A stretch of DNA of 64,000 nucleotides, from contig OZ025789.1 in NCBI GenBank assembly GCA_964019425.1, positions 186,001 through 250,000 of the forward strand, written 5' to 3'. The notes under the pieces were generated by a model that was not told the DNA's origin, did no database searches, and saw only the letters and a list, made by a program, of their open reading frames with translations. Positions within the stretch are counted from its first letter, which is position 1. Each line of letters starts with the position of its first letter. This document shows, piece after piece, positions 19,612-29,570 of the stretch. Position numbers and translations under genes: made by a program. The stretch is from Flectonema sp. DT1601 (lineage: Eukaryota > Euglenozoa > Diplonemea > Diplonemida > Diplonemidae).

Positions 19612-21772
19612 CTAACGAAACATTCCAACAGGGCCAGGCGATGCAACACCTGAGTTGTGCATAGGAGATTCAGTTCTGTTGTTGTTTTTGTTGTTTTGTA
19701 ATTTCGTTAAACAAAGATAAGAATCACGTCTCACAAAGGAAGTTAATAACATACCAATTATTACCGTAACCAGAGAGTGATGTTGGCAAACCAGGGGTTT
19801 CATGATTTCTAGGACTAAGGGCTAGGGTAGCAGCCAGGGTTTCGTATTGTTTTAATTTCTGATTACGATGTTCTAATTGACTAAGTGACTGCTCAAGTCT
19901 GCTACTAAGTGATGTCACGTATTGCTTTAGTCTGGACTTCTCATCTTCGAGTGATATTATCTTTTCACTGCATTCGTTGTTTTCTTGTTCTAATCTGACG
20001 AGACGCATTTCAGAAGCAGAATCGAGTCCTTGAGAACCTTCCTGAAGTCTGTTCCGAAGTCGGATGATTTCAGTGTCTCTTTCTCGTAGTTTTTCAGCCT
20101 GCGCCAGTTCTTTTTCTTTTCTTTCTTTAGCTTCAGAGAGTTCTCTGTCAACTCTGGCTTTGCGTTCTTCAGACATTGCGATCCTCTCGTCGTCAATTTG
20201 TTTTTGTATTGAGTAAATGATTTCCTTAGCGTCGTTTAGCTGACGTTGAAGCTGGTCTTTTTCAACGACTAGGTCTTCACATTGAAAGGGTTGAAATTTT
20301 GAAATTTCTAAATCTCTAATTCGCTGAGTCTGTTGTTCTTGTTCAGATCGGAGGTTGTCGACTTCGTAATCTCGAAGTTGAAGAGCCGACATAAGAACAT
20401 CAATTTGATCATCTCTCAGTCTGATCCCATCGTTCAATGCCGTGGCTTCAGCAGCAATAGCCGCCTGATCCTTACCAAAACAGCTCGCTATTCTTGAGGC
20501 TATTTTACCTTTTTCTTGATTGTCGTCGAGGCCAAGTATCTTCCTGCAGCGTTTAGAAAGTTCGAATCGAGATTTATTAATATCATTCTTCATGTTGTCG
20601 TAAACTATTTTATCTTCCGGGTCGAATCGCTCAGACGGTAAAAGATTACAATCGGGTTGAGTATTGACCTGCATTGCTACCTGATTGGAGTTGAACTCCG
20701 CTTCGAGTCGTTCTTCTAACGAAGAAGAAGATTTCAAGTGATCAGTTGAGATAGCGCTGTTATGAATTTCAATTTTAAGTTCCTTAACTTTCTTTGAAAG
20801 TTCTTCAGACTTCCATCTGGATTTCATTTCTCTTTCTCGGAGTTGACCGCAAAATCGATGAACTTTGTAAGCGTCGAGTTCATGAATTTGGTGATAGTCT
20901 TTAAGTTTCTCTCTTGCTAGGGATAATTCTCTTTCTTGCGCATCGAACTGTTGTTTGATTACATTGTTCTTTTTCTTCCAGAAGAATAAAAGTTTTTTCA
21001 GGGCAGTGATATCGTCATTCGCTAATGATAATTCATCTTTTGCTCTCTCGCCTTCGAGTTGAGATTGGAGACCTTCTCTCGCAATTTGTTCAGTCTGATC
21101 TTTTAAACATTCTTTCGATTTATCTAATTTTTCAGTGAATTCTTGCTCTGTCAACATTTTTTCTTCGACCAATTCTTTTCTCATTCTAGATATTTCTTTT
21201 GTAGTGGATTCCTTCAAAGCCGATAGCTGTCTCTCATAATCATCTCTCAGCTGTCTATTTCTGTATAGGTGTCTTTCATTTTCACAATCAACTACAGACA
21301 ATATCTGTTCTGCTACAGTTCCGTGAACTCTCTTTTCTTCTGGAACGTTTCTCTTGTAGACTTTGACTCCTTGATCAAATGAAATCTTTTGAATTAATTC
21401 TTCAAAAGACTGTCCTCTAAATGGATTGTTTGCTTTTAACTCGTGAGCTTCATCAAGCATAGCTACTACTGATTCAGCTTTAGCCTGAAGTACTTCTGTT
21501 TCATCAGCTCTAAGAGCTGTTGTTGAAGCTAGAGTGTCAGTGTTAACTTGTGGATCAATTGTGTAGTTTGTGTATGACGAGTCTTGTACAGCAATTGGAT
21601 CTACGATTGGAGGGTTGAGTTGTCTTTCTCCAAGTAGATCGCTTTCTTCAATCAAATGAGATAATTTCATCAACACAGTCGGGTCTAACATGTCTGCCAG
21701 CATTGGATCACTCGCTACTCCTCCTCCGTCAAGAGAAGCAAAAGCTGAGAATCCCGACTGGAATCCATCCAT
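19612..21772 (-). CDS. Coiled-coil protein, 681 aa, two exons
   Basis: Exon 1 runs 21772-19765 and exon 2 runs 19649-19612, joined across a 115-nt GT-AG intron, giving 681 residues ending in PGPVGMFR. The start MDGFQSGFSAF follows a splice acceptor (ttattcataag) 15 nt upstream. Reading further upstream would translate the acceptor region, so I reject longer starts. Residues 1-80 are low-charge and probably disordered. The rest is almost continuous heptad-rich, Glu/Lys/Gln-rich sequence broken near the middle by a region with CRKILGLDD. Proteins of this shape usually act as cytoskeletal, centrosomal or Golgi tethers, but no family signature is visible. An alternative donor (gtatgt, 8 nt downstream) would give an implausible C-terminus. 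Confidence 0.8.
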
Positions 21773-21953
21773 AGTTTTGTGTCGTACCTTATGAATAAAA
21801 ATAATAAAACAACTGACTGCTGTGGTTGCTTCAAACAAAGTTAAGAAGACTTTCTTACGTACGTCAGTGTAACAAAAGAGTTCACAGCTGCCGGGGATGT
21901 TAAATCTGAAATCCGTCTTCTGGTTTGCAACAACCAAAATCAAAAACAGATTT

Positions 21954-22154
21954 TTAAACAAAAAACATAAACGGCTGCGGTTCTCCACCACCACCTTTCT
22001 TTCTTGGAAGCTGTGAAATAATTGACTGAAACAGATTTCCGTCTTTTTGTTCTGCTGTGAGCTGACGGGTTGCTACCCGTTTTGGGTGTTGGACAGCTGA
22101 AGTGGAGATCTGAACTTGCTGGGTAGGGTTACCCCCTGCTGGCTGGGTACTCAT
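21954..22154 (-). CDS. Small 66-aa basic protein, unknown function
   Basis: The ORF starts at MSTQPAGGNPTQQ, 19 nt after a good acceptor (tattttactgcactcag), and ends in EPQPFMFFV before TAA. It has a polar N-terminus, a basic middle (HPKRVATRQ), a possible short helix (GNLFQSIISQLP) and a KKGGGG linker with a hydrophobic tail. I do not recognise it. The spliced leader-type context and clean codon structure argue for a real gene, just upstream of the coiled-coil gene. It could instead be a 5' exon of that gene, but a stop separates the frames. Confidence 0.55.
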   Translation of the reverse strand: MSTQPAGGNPTQQVQISTSAVQHPKRVATRQLTAEQKDGNLFQSIISQLPRKKGGGGEPQPFMFFV

Positions 22155-23347
22155 GTATGGCTTTGTGTAATTCTGAGTGCAGTAAAATAAAAATATAACA
22201 CCGACATCAGTACTTGTAACACACACTTTGAATCGAATCTTTGACGGGATCAGGGGAAGGGTCGGGTTGGGGGGGTCACGACTAACCCACTCAATCTCAT
22301 CGGATAAAAGAAGTAATCGACACGCTCCACTTTTAAAGGGAAAAAAAAAAAAAAAAAAAAAAAAAACATTAAAAAATTCAGTCCACCCCCCATTTGCTTG
22401 CCCTTACTCAGTCAGTTCTGGGATACATCAACTTATCGTTTTTTATTAATTCATCTCTTTTATTATAAGGGTTCCCCTCCCTCCTTTAATCGCGTCAGCA
22501 TAATTTTTATACCGATCGGCGTACAAATTCCTACTACCGGATGATGAGTAGAGAACACTTTTTCTGGTTGTCATCAGAACAATAAAAAAAAAAAAGACTC
22601 ATCCAAGTGAAGAAACTATGTCAACCTTAGGATGCTGATTCTCTCTTTACGGAACCTTTACCAGGAGGCAAATAGTCAGCCTTTATGTATATTTTATTGA
22701 TCACAGACGGTACTACTGGAGGCACAGGGAACGGCTCTTAATCTGAATAGTATTCTTCTCCAAACTTTGTCGGTGCAAAAAAAAAAAAAAAAGAAAAAAA
22801 ACATTCAGATTAGCCTTATATTTCGTTGAATGCAGACAGAATGTCGCACAGGGGGAAAATAAAACATGACCATAAAAAATACCGGCTTTTCAATCTGAAT
22901 GGTTTCTTTTCAGTAAAAAAAAAAAGGAAAAGGAAGTACGAAGGCTTCCTTTTTGTTATCATCATCAAAACAATGGGGACAAGGTCCTTTCGGATTCGAT
23001 AAAGTACCAAACTGGTAAATTTTTAGCTGAATGTATCTTTATTTTTAAAAAAAGGCAGTCTGAGGATTAACAACGACAGCCGAGGGGGGGGATATCACAA
23101 CAAAGAAGCCTTGTTCCCTTTATGGAACAAGTTCTTTTTGTTTTTTTCTCAAAAAAACAAAACAAACAAAAAAGAAAAACAGTACGTCGATTTGGTTTTT
23201 TCGGCATCCGTTAAAAAGGGCTGCCGAAAAATAATAATTCTAAACGAATAAAATAAAAAAGAATTTTAAGAAAAAGCAGGAGGAAAAAAAAAAAAAATCT
23301 ATGTCTTTTTTTTTTTCTTCTTTTTTTTCCCCCATTCTTTCCCTCAC
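22155..23347. other. AT-rich spacer downstream of UBE2W with hairpins and a repeat
   Basis: No coding exon was found. It contains several A runs of 12-27 nt, a poly-A-ended repeat copy (22822-22925), and two hairpins that would lie in the UBE2W 3' UTR. One has an 8-bp stem (23110-23117 with 23124-23131). The other has a 10-bp stem (23197-23206 with 23222-23231). Confidence 0.6.
22822..22925 (+). repeat. Dispersed repeat with poly-A end, copy A
   Basis: This block shares an ordered series of words (cagacagaat, gtcgcac, ggcttttcaat, tgaat, gtttct) and a terminal A run with 60512-60618. Identity is roughly 70% by eye. The poly-A end suggests an old SINE-like insertion, but no family was recognised. 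Confidence 0.4.
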
Positions 23348-23572
23348 CTACGCATTGGCATCATGGAAATACCATTTCTGTTTTTTGGTTTATTTTTGTT
23401 TGACTTATGAAATGCTCAACACGGAGAGATGATTACATACCGTCTGCTTAGGACCTTGTCCTGTTTCTCTACACCGCTGAGTGTAGACGTCGTCATCTGA
23501 AGGTTTGTGATACGACTCCTTACCAGCACCTGATTTTAGTTATTTTTGGTTTTGTTTTTATTATTGCAATTC

Positions 23573-23603
<31 letters not shown>

Positions 23604-24118
23604 ACATACCCGCAAGCATCGAGAATATTGATTGCGCAACAGTCGACACAGTCATTGCTGGAGTCCACGCATCGTAAAGGATATCCATACAAATATGACC
23701 GTTAGAATATATGTGTTCGTGTAATGGAACATCGATAAATATAACTTCTGGAGCATCCATCGGATATTTATCAGTGAACCTGAATCTCAATCTGAATGAC
23801 TTTCCAGTGTACAAACATTCAGCTCCATTACCATCGGTATAATTTAGTGTTATCACCCACTCGGTTAATTTTGGTACGTCTCCATCAATTGATAATCCTG
23901 GAGGAGGACTCGCTTTAATCTTGTCTAACTCACGTTGAAGACGCTTCTCATAAGTCCTCTCAGCCATGGGGATGGGAGGTTTAACTGTAAAAAGAAGTTT
24001 TTAAAAATAAAACTCATCGTAGTTCATTCCCTTTACCTCTATTCTGACCAGTAATACAGGTAATTAGTATGGTAGTCTTGTCCTTGTCACTCAGCACAGT
24101 ACCAACCCACGACAACAT
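23348..24118 (-). CDS. UBE2W: Ubiquitin-conjugating enzyme E2 W
   Basis: There are four exons: 24118-24037, 23984-23610, 23529-23441 and 23377-23348, with introns of 52, 80 and 63 nt, all GT-AG, giving 191 aa. The E2 fold is clear: KRLQREL, PPPG, YPMDAPEV, then HIYSNGHIC with catalytic Cys126. UBE2W lacks the usual HPN and has this same HxYSNGHIC form. The C-terminus PKQTKWYFHD matches the family's KKTKWWYHDD end. UBE2W attaches ubiquitin to protein N-termini in animals. The first exon adds 33 residues (MLSWVGTVLSDKDK...) in frame before the usual start at MAERTYEK (23967), itself preceded by a good acceptor. Two N-termini are therefore possible, and the extension has no known role. Acceptor ttttctcttttag precedes the upstream ATG. 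Confidence 0.93.
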
Positions 24119-24294
24119 ATTAATGTGAAGATACTAAAAGAGAAAAGCATTGGAAGAGGTACTCACTCAGAAAGGGTAGCCTGTTTGGCACACTACGGTT
24201 AACCGCCTTTTTATTTTCAACATAACTTATTTTTTTCATTCACCATCACCACCAAAACAATCCGTGGCTGGTTTCGCAGTGAGATACGTATTTT

Positions 24295-24330
<36 letters not shown>

Positions 24331-24419
24331 CCTTTTTTTTTTTTTTTCCCCTATCTATAAAAAAATAGGGATTTTGTTAAAAAAAATACAAGTTCTCCTC
24401 ACCACATAGAATCGCTAAT

Positions 24420-25973
24420 CTATCTTCCTTGTAAAACGAGTGCGAAGACTTCAATGAGGACTTTCATTCCAGCGTCGAGTTCATCAGATCGTACTTCGTG
24501 CATGAGGACGTGCATTTGATCCTGATCGTTGATACTGTCTAAGTGAATCATTGCCTCCTTTACGTCAGCGACAGGATGCTGATCATCAGCTTTGAGTAAC
24601 TCGATTGTAATTTCTTTACGTTTTTGAAATAATAATTTCTCTCGTTTGAGTTTCTGTTGTCGTTGATGTTCTTGTTCACGTTGAGTACGAATCGCTTTAA
24701 CTTCATCACGACGTTGTCTTTCTGCCAACAGACGAACTGATTTCTGTTCGTTTGTCTCATAAACAATCCACGATGAATGACCTGGAGGTAGATCTGGTGA
24801 TTGGATTTCTGGATATGGAAGTTTCTGACCATTCAGTCGTCCATAACTTGCTTCTACTAAGACTCTTGCGAATGCAGTGGCAGTGTCATCATCGAGGTCT
24901 TGTATTTCAGTCAGAACATCCGATTCTGAAGTCTCTTGTAATTCTTTTGATAAAGCTGCTATACCATCGTATATAACTTTAGTAATGTTTCCGTTTATAA
25001 AAGTATCCGAGGCTGGAGGTGGAAGTGGTGGCAGTGGAGGCAAATCGTCGTATCCAGCTCCTGTTTCCTCCCTATTCTGAGATTCAATAATTTTTCTCTC
25101 CAAGTGAATAACTAACTCATCAGCACTCATCTGCGCGATATCAGTTTCTGAGAGTCCTAAGATAGGACTGGCTTGAGTTCCTAAAGGCTCTATTGTTTCT
25201 GATTCTTCTTCAATTTTTTCTTCTTTTGGAGGTGGTAGAAAAACACCTTTTGGAGGGAGAGCTGCGCCTTCTATTATATCACCTCTCTGATCGATGAATC
25301 CTTGTTCCCATTCTGTTGCTGGTCTACCATTGTGTTTGAATCGGCATTGATTACCTCTCTCACATAGTCCATTTTTAAAATCACGACATTCACCAATGAA
25401 GGCATCTGGTGCAGCTGTGGATGTGAAGAACTCAGCGCCTTCTGGAGCTTCGATTATTTCGATTTGTTTTTTAAATTCAGGAGGAGGTAGAGTTGAGCTG
25501 ACTAACTCACTTAGACCATCAGGTGGAGCTGGAAGTCCTTCTGGTAATTCAACAGCAGGAGCTGGAGGAGCTGGAGGAGCAGAGTAGGTATTCCCAGATG
25601 GCGTTGGGTTGGAAGGCCCTGGTGGCGTTGGATATGAAGGCCCTGGCGGTGTTGGGTAGGCAGGCCCTGGTGGCGTTGGGTAGCTAGGCCCCGGCGGTGT
25701 TGGATAAGCTGGTGTCGTGTAGGCAGGCTGCGTTGGGTAGGCAGGCCCTGGTGGTGTTGGATAGCTTGGCGTCGTGTAGGCAGGCGCTGCTTGCGTTGGA
25801 TAAGCAGGTCCCGGCGCCGTTGGGTACGCAGGCGCTGGCTGTGTTGGGTAAGCAGGTGCCACCCCAGCTGCTGGATACGCCGGCATCCCTGTACCTGGCG
25901 GTGGCTGCATCTGCCCTCCTGGACCCATTGGAGGATGCTGCGCGTAATACGATGCCGGGTTTTGATAAGACAT
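24420..25973 (-). CDS. CCCH zinc-finger protein with Tyr-Pro-Thr repeats, 517 aa
   Basis: The start MSYQNPASYYAQ lies 17 nt after acceptor ttattctttcag. Residues 1-150 are proline-rich with repeated P-A-Y-P-T-P-P-G units. A single C-x7-C-x5-C-x3-H finger spans about residues 196-214 (Cys196, Cys204, Cys210, His214), the type that binds RNA. Next come acidic and polyproline stretches (DLPPLPPLPPPAS), then a highly charged helix (ERQRRDEVKAIRTQ) and a helical C-terminus ending in LVLQGR. An RNA-processing role is likely for a CCCH protein of this layout, but the precise orthologue is not recognised. It lies between UBE2W and DRG1 in the same orientation. Confidence 0.88.
   Translation of the reverse strand: MSYQNPASYYAQHPPMGPGGQMQPPPGTGMPAYPAAGVAPAYPTQPAPAYPTAPGPAYPTQAAPAYTTPSYPTPPGPAYPTQPAYTTPAYPTPPGPSYPTPPGPAYPTPPGPSYPTPPGPSNPTPSGNTYSAPPAPPAPAVELPEGLPAPPDGLSELVSSTLPPPEFKKQIEIIEAPEGAEFFTSTAAPDAFIGECRDFKNGLCERGNQCRFKHNGRPATEWEQGFIDQRGDIIEGAALPPKGVFLPPPKEEKIEEESETIEPLGTQASPILGLSETDIAQMSADELVIHLERKIIESQNREETGAGYDDLPPLPPLPPPASDTFINGNITKVIYDGIAALSKELQETSESDVLTEIQDLDDDTATAFARVLVEASYGRLNGQKLPYPEIQSPDLPPGHSSWIVYETNEQKSVRLLAERQRRDEVKAIRTQREQEHQRQQKLKREKLLFQKRKEITIELLKADDQHPVADVKEAMIHLDSINDQDQMHVLMHEVRSDELDAGMKVLIEVFALVLQGR
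25580..25890 (-). repeat. Tandem PAYPTPPG-coding repeat in the CCCH gene
   Basis: About fifteen degenerate 15-24-nt units encode alternating P-A-Y-P-T and P-P-G-P blocks. The array is probably length-variable. YPxxPxP repeats of this kind are common in disordered RNA-binding proteins. Confidence 0.8.
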
Positions 25974-26787
25974 CCTTGTTTGTATTTCTGAAAGAATAAT
26001 AAAAATAATAATCACAACACTTTACCATCAACAATCCTGAACTATACCAATGTGGCGATGAACGTGCAACTAGTCTTCCCCAACAAGTGAGGGGGTCGTG
26101 CTTTTCATTTTATTTTATTTTTTTGTTCTCTTGCCTTCTACCATTTTTATTTTATTTTTTTAAATTTTTTTTTTAAAAACTCCGTTTTTTCAATATCCTT
26201 CTTTTTTTGGAAATACTAAAAAAGAGTAAACACTTCTGTTGATCAAACTATCGACTGGGAAAAAAAATGGGGGAAAACGAAAAAAGAAAAAAGGAAAAGA
26301 GAAAAAAGGAAAAGAGAAAAAAAAAAAAGAAAACTCGGGTTCACTACATCCCCTGTAGATTTTTTTTTTTTTTTTTTTTTTGATTTTTTTTTTTTTAAAT
26401 AGGCAGAATAGATCGACCCCAGTCCATAACCCGAAACAGTATTCTCGTGTCTGGTTGCAGGTCGATCTGTAATTACTACAGGTGCAATACACAATAGTAA
26501 TGCGGTAGTTGTTTTCGTTTGAAGCAGGGGAACGAGAATCCAAAGCGCGCCGAAACCTAAACTGATGACTACCTCTCCCCTTCACAGATGATGGTGAGAA
26601 ATTCTTTTTTTTCTTTCTTCTTTTTTAAAAAAAACACTGAAAAAAAATGGGAGGGGATTTTCCTATATTGCACCTTTGATCAATACTTTGGGTTAGGGAA
26701 GGGGGCGAGGCATTCTTACTTTTTGTTGTATTTTTTTTTTTTTTTTTCCTCCCAATTCCCCTCCAAAAAAAGAAACTGACCCACTCA
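25974..26787. other. Spacer between CCCH gene and DRG1
   Basis: It holds T and A runs and purine-rich low-complexity sequence (26270-26335). No convincing exon was seen, although 26400-26585 is less A/T-rich and could hold untranslated sequence. Confidence 0.5.
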
Positions 26788-27960
26788 TCAGAGCTTCTTA
26801 ACAACCTGAACAATATCTTCATCGTCAAGCATGTGGTCTTTTCCTACCTTTTGAGGGTTGTGTTTTACACTTGATCCCCATACCCAGGCGTACTTAAAGT
26901 CTTTCATCATCTGCCTATGAAGTTTATCACAGAAAGACTCCACAGAAGGTTTTGGTTCAGATTTCATAATAACAGGTTCGTTGTAGTCAGGAATCTGTCC
27001 TCTTGGTTTTGTGTATGTTCTAACGAGACCTAAATGCTCCCAAATGCATTCAAGAAGACCATCAAGGTTCCAATTATGATGAGCAGAGATCGGACAGTTG
27101 TGTGGAATTCTGTCTATGATGTCGAGTTCTTCTACTGAAATCTGATCAATCTTGTTCATCACATACACTGCAGGAATGTATACGCACTTTCCTTCAATTG
27201 AATCAACCAACTGATCAATGGTGGCATCTTCATAGAAACAGACATCAGCGTTTAGAATTCTGTACTCTTTTAAAACAGAATGAATTTCTTCTGGTTCTGT
27301 TTGAGTCAATTTTACTGTAGAAGTGACGTTTAGACCTCCCTTTTCTTTTTTTTTAATTGAGATATTTGGAGGATCCTGGTTTAATCTTATCCCAAATCCG
27401 TCTAATTCTCTTTCAATAATTAACTTATGAGTAAGTGGTTTTGCAACATCCAAGACGATGAGAAGACAACTACATGTTCTCGCGACAGCGATAACCTGCC
27501 GACCTCTACCCTTACCGTCTTTAGCACCTTCAATAATTCCGGGCAAATCAAGCATCTGAAATTTCGCACCCTTGTATTTGACAACACCAGGAACACATGT
27601 CAAGGTAGTGAACTCGTATGCTGCAACTTCAGAAAAAGTGTTTGTGAGTTTATTTAATAAAGTACTCTTACCTACTGAAGGAAAACCGATGAATCCAATT
27701 CGCGCATCACCTGAGTTGGTTGTCGTTAAGTTAATAGTTTGTTGTTTTATTTAGAATTAAGAATTATTCATACCTGTTTTTTGAACTTCGAATCCTTCTT
27801 GTTTTGGACCTCCTTTTCCCTTGTTGGCGGCTTCTATAAGTTCGTTCTTTAACTTTGCAAGTTTCGCTTTAAGTTGACCCAAATGAGCAGATGTAGCTTT
27901 GTTTTTCTGAGTTCTTCCCATCTCTAACTCGATATCCGCAATTCGTTGTAAAACAGACAT
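26788..27960 (-). CDS. DRG1: Developmentally regulated GTP-binding protein 1
   Basis: Exon 1 is 27960-27774 and exon 2 is 27710-26788, joined across a 63-nt intron to give 369 aa, the usual family length. Residues 17-22 (RTQKNK) and the helical N-terminus match DRG1. The P-loop is GFPSVGKST (71-79), switch II is [18 protein letters not shown], the G4 motif is NKID and the G5 region reads PISAHH. The C-terminal TGS domain contains [10 protein letters not shown] and [20 protein letters not shown]1 is a cytosolic, ribosome-associated GTPase that works with DFRP1/Tma46 partners. Acceptor attttctag lies upstream of the ATG. Nothing is abnormal. Confidence 0.97.
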
Positions 27961-29570
27961 TTTAAGGCCGAGTGGTGTCCTCTGCCCCGATTGGCAACCC
28001 TAGAAAATAAATAATTCATAAAAAAAACCAATTAACACAACACAATACGGGTGAACTATGGTGATGCTCAGCATTAGCCTTTTGAAGTAACCATTTAGGC
28101 TTCGAGATATTTATGGTGTGTCTTAGATGATAAAAATACGTACGAATTTGATAGTAAATAGAAAAACAACATCATTTCAGGCAGTGTGAACGAATAGGCA
28201 GCAGTACTATTTTTGACTGCGATGCCTCCTTTTTTTTTTTTTTTCAGGTGTAGATTTTTTTTTTTTTTTTTTTTTTGGTTCTTTTTTTTTTTTTTGTTTT
28301 TTCCTTTTCAAATGTCAAGTCAATTAGCAAAATGCCTCTTTTCTCAAAAAAAAAAACGTTCCACGTTGTCCTCTTCAAGAAACCAGGCAGCTTGCTAATT
28401 TTGTCACATCGCAGTACTCACTTCACAAGGTAAACATGTCGCAGGTGTAGATCGTATTCAGGCTCACTAATAAATTGAGGGGGAGATTTTGATTTTTTTT
28501 TTGAAGAGTGGGCAACAGGGAAGACACACACACAATGACAAATAAATCAATCTTTTCACGTGTAAAGAAAAATAATGAAATAAAAAATAACACCTAGACA
28601 GAGTTAAGGAGCTTATTGCACAACAGGATCTCACTTTTAAAGAAATAAAAAATAAATAAAAAAACTCTGACCAGTCACTGAAAGTGTGTAAAAAAAAAAA
28701 AAAAAAGTGAAAAGTGAGAATCCATCATCCCATTCGACCATTCACACGACTTTCCTATAGTAGAATGACGAGGCACTTTTGAATACTTAAAATCTGACAT
28801 CAAATTAAAGTGTAGAAGACTCTGAAGGGGAAAACCCAACCCGAGTCTGAAATGGAGGTACCCGACAGCCATAATTTTTAATTCAAAGAGAGAGAAGAAA
28901 AGAAAAAAGTGTAAACAACGGGAAAGGAGGGAAAAAAAAAAGGAAAAAAAAATTATATTCGCTTGACTGCGAGCGAAGAACAATACTGCAATGTGTGTGT
29001 GTGGGACTGTAGTACTTATATAGTGCTTCAACTCCATCAGCAGTCAGACAACAATAACAGAGTACTTTGTGGACTTCCACAAGCAACACGAACAGAATCA
29101 CGCAGACTTATTTCTGTTTTTTAAAATCTTTTTTTCTCATTTTTTAATTTTTATTTTTTTTTTCAAGTCGTTGCTCCGAAGGAAAGCAAAGCAAGTGTAC
29201 AGCTGGCAACACCATCGATAGAAAGGCAAGAGCGAGATAATCGGTTGCCTTTGGAAAAAAAAAAAAAAAAAATACGTTTCTTGATTATAAAATTATTTAT
29301 TTTTTTTTGTGTATTTCAGTCGTCTAAAAGTCTATTTGTGATCCCAACAAGGGTGCGTGTAACCAAATTAATTTAGTTGGCGAGTCTATGACATGATGTC
29401 GAGTAGTGTAATTGAAGGACACTCAAAAAGAGAACCAGATAGCTGTAGCTCTCTAAGATATCCTCGATACCCACTCACGCATTTTTTTAGTTGATCGTTT
29501 TTTTTATTTTCATTCATTTTATTTTATTACCCCTCATACAAAAAAAAAAAAAAAAAAAACCATCCTATAC
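27961..29570. other. Long AT-rich spacer between DRG1 and the BTB gene
   Basis: It contains T/A runs (28230-28300, 28690-28706, 29254-29272). One exon-like stretch at about 28725-28800 on the minus strand follows acceptor ttccccttcag and begins MSDFKYSKVPRH, but no matching donor was found, so it is not called a gene. Confidence 0.5.

Noticed and set aside
21773-21994. Longer N-terminus for the coiled-coil protein
   Set aside because: It would translate through the acceptor ttattcataag and yields hydrophobic, non-coiled sequence unlike the rest.
23968-24118. UBE2W extension as a fused piece of the ciliary protein CFAP298
   Set aside because: A faint likeness (VG...KT.I...GQ) to its C-terminal motif is too short to support homology.
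26190-26585. Minus-strand ORF of 131 codons between CCCH gene and DRG1
   Set aside because: Half of it is Lys/Phe translation of A/T runs and there is no acceptor-start pair.
28675-29101. Hydrophobic Phe-rich ORFs
   Set aside because: They are translations of T runs with no splice context or known motif.
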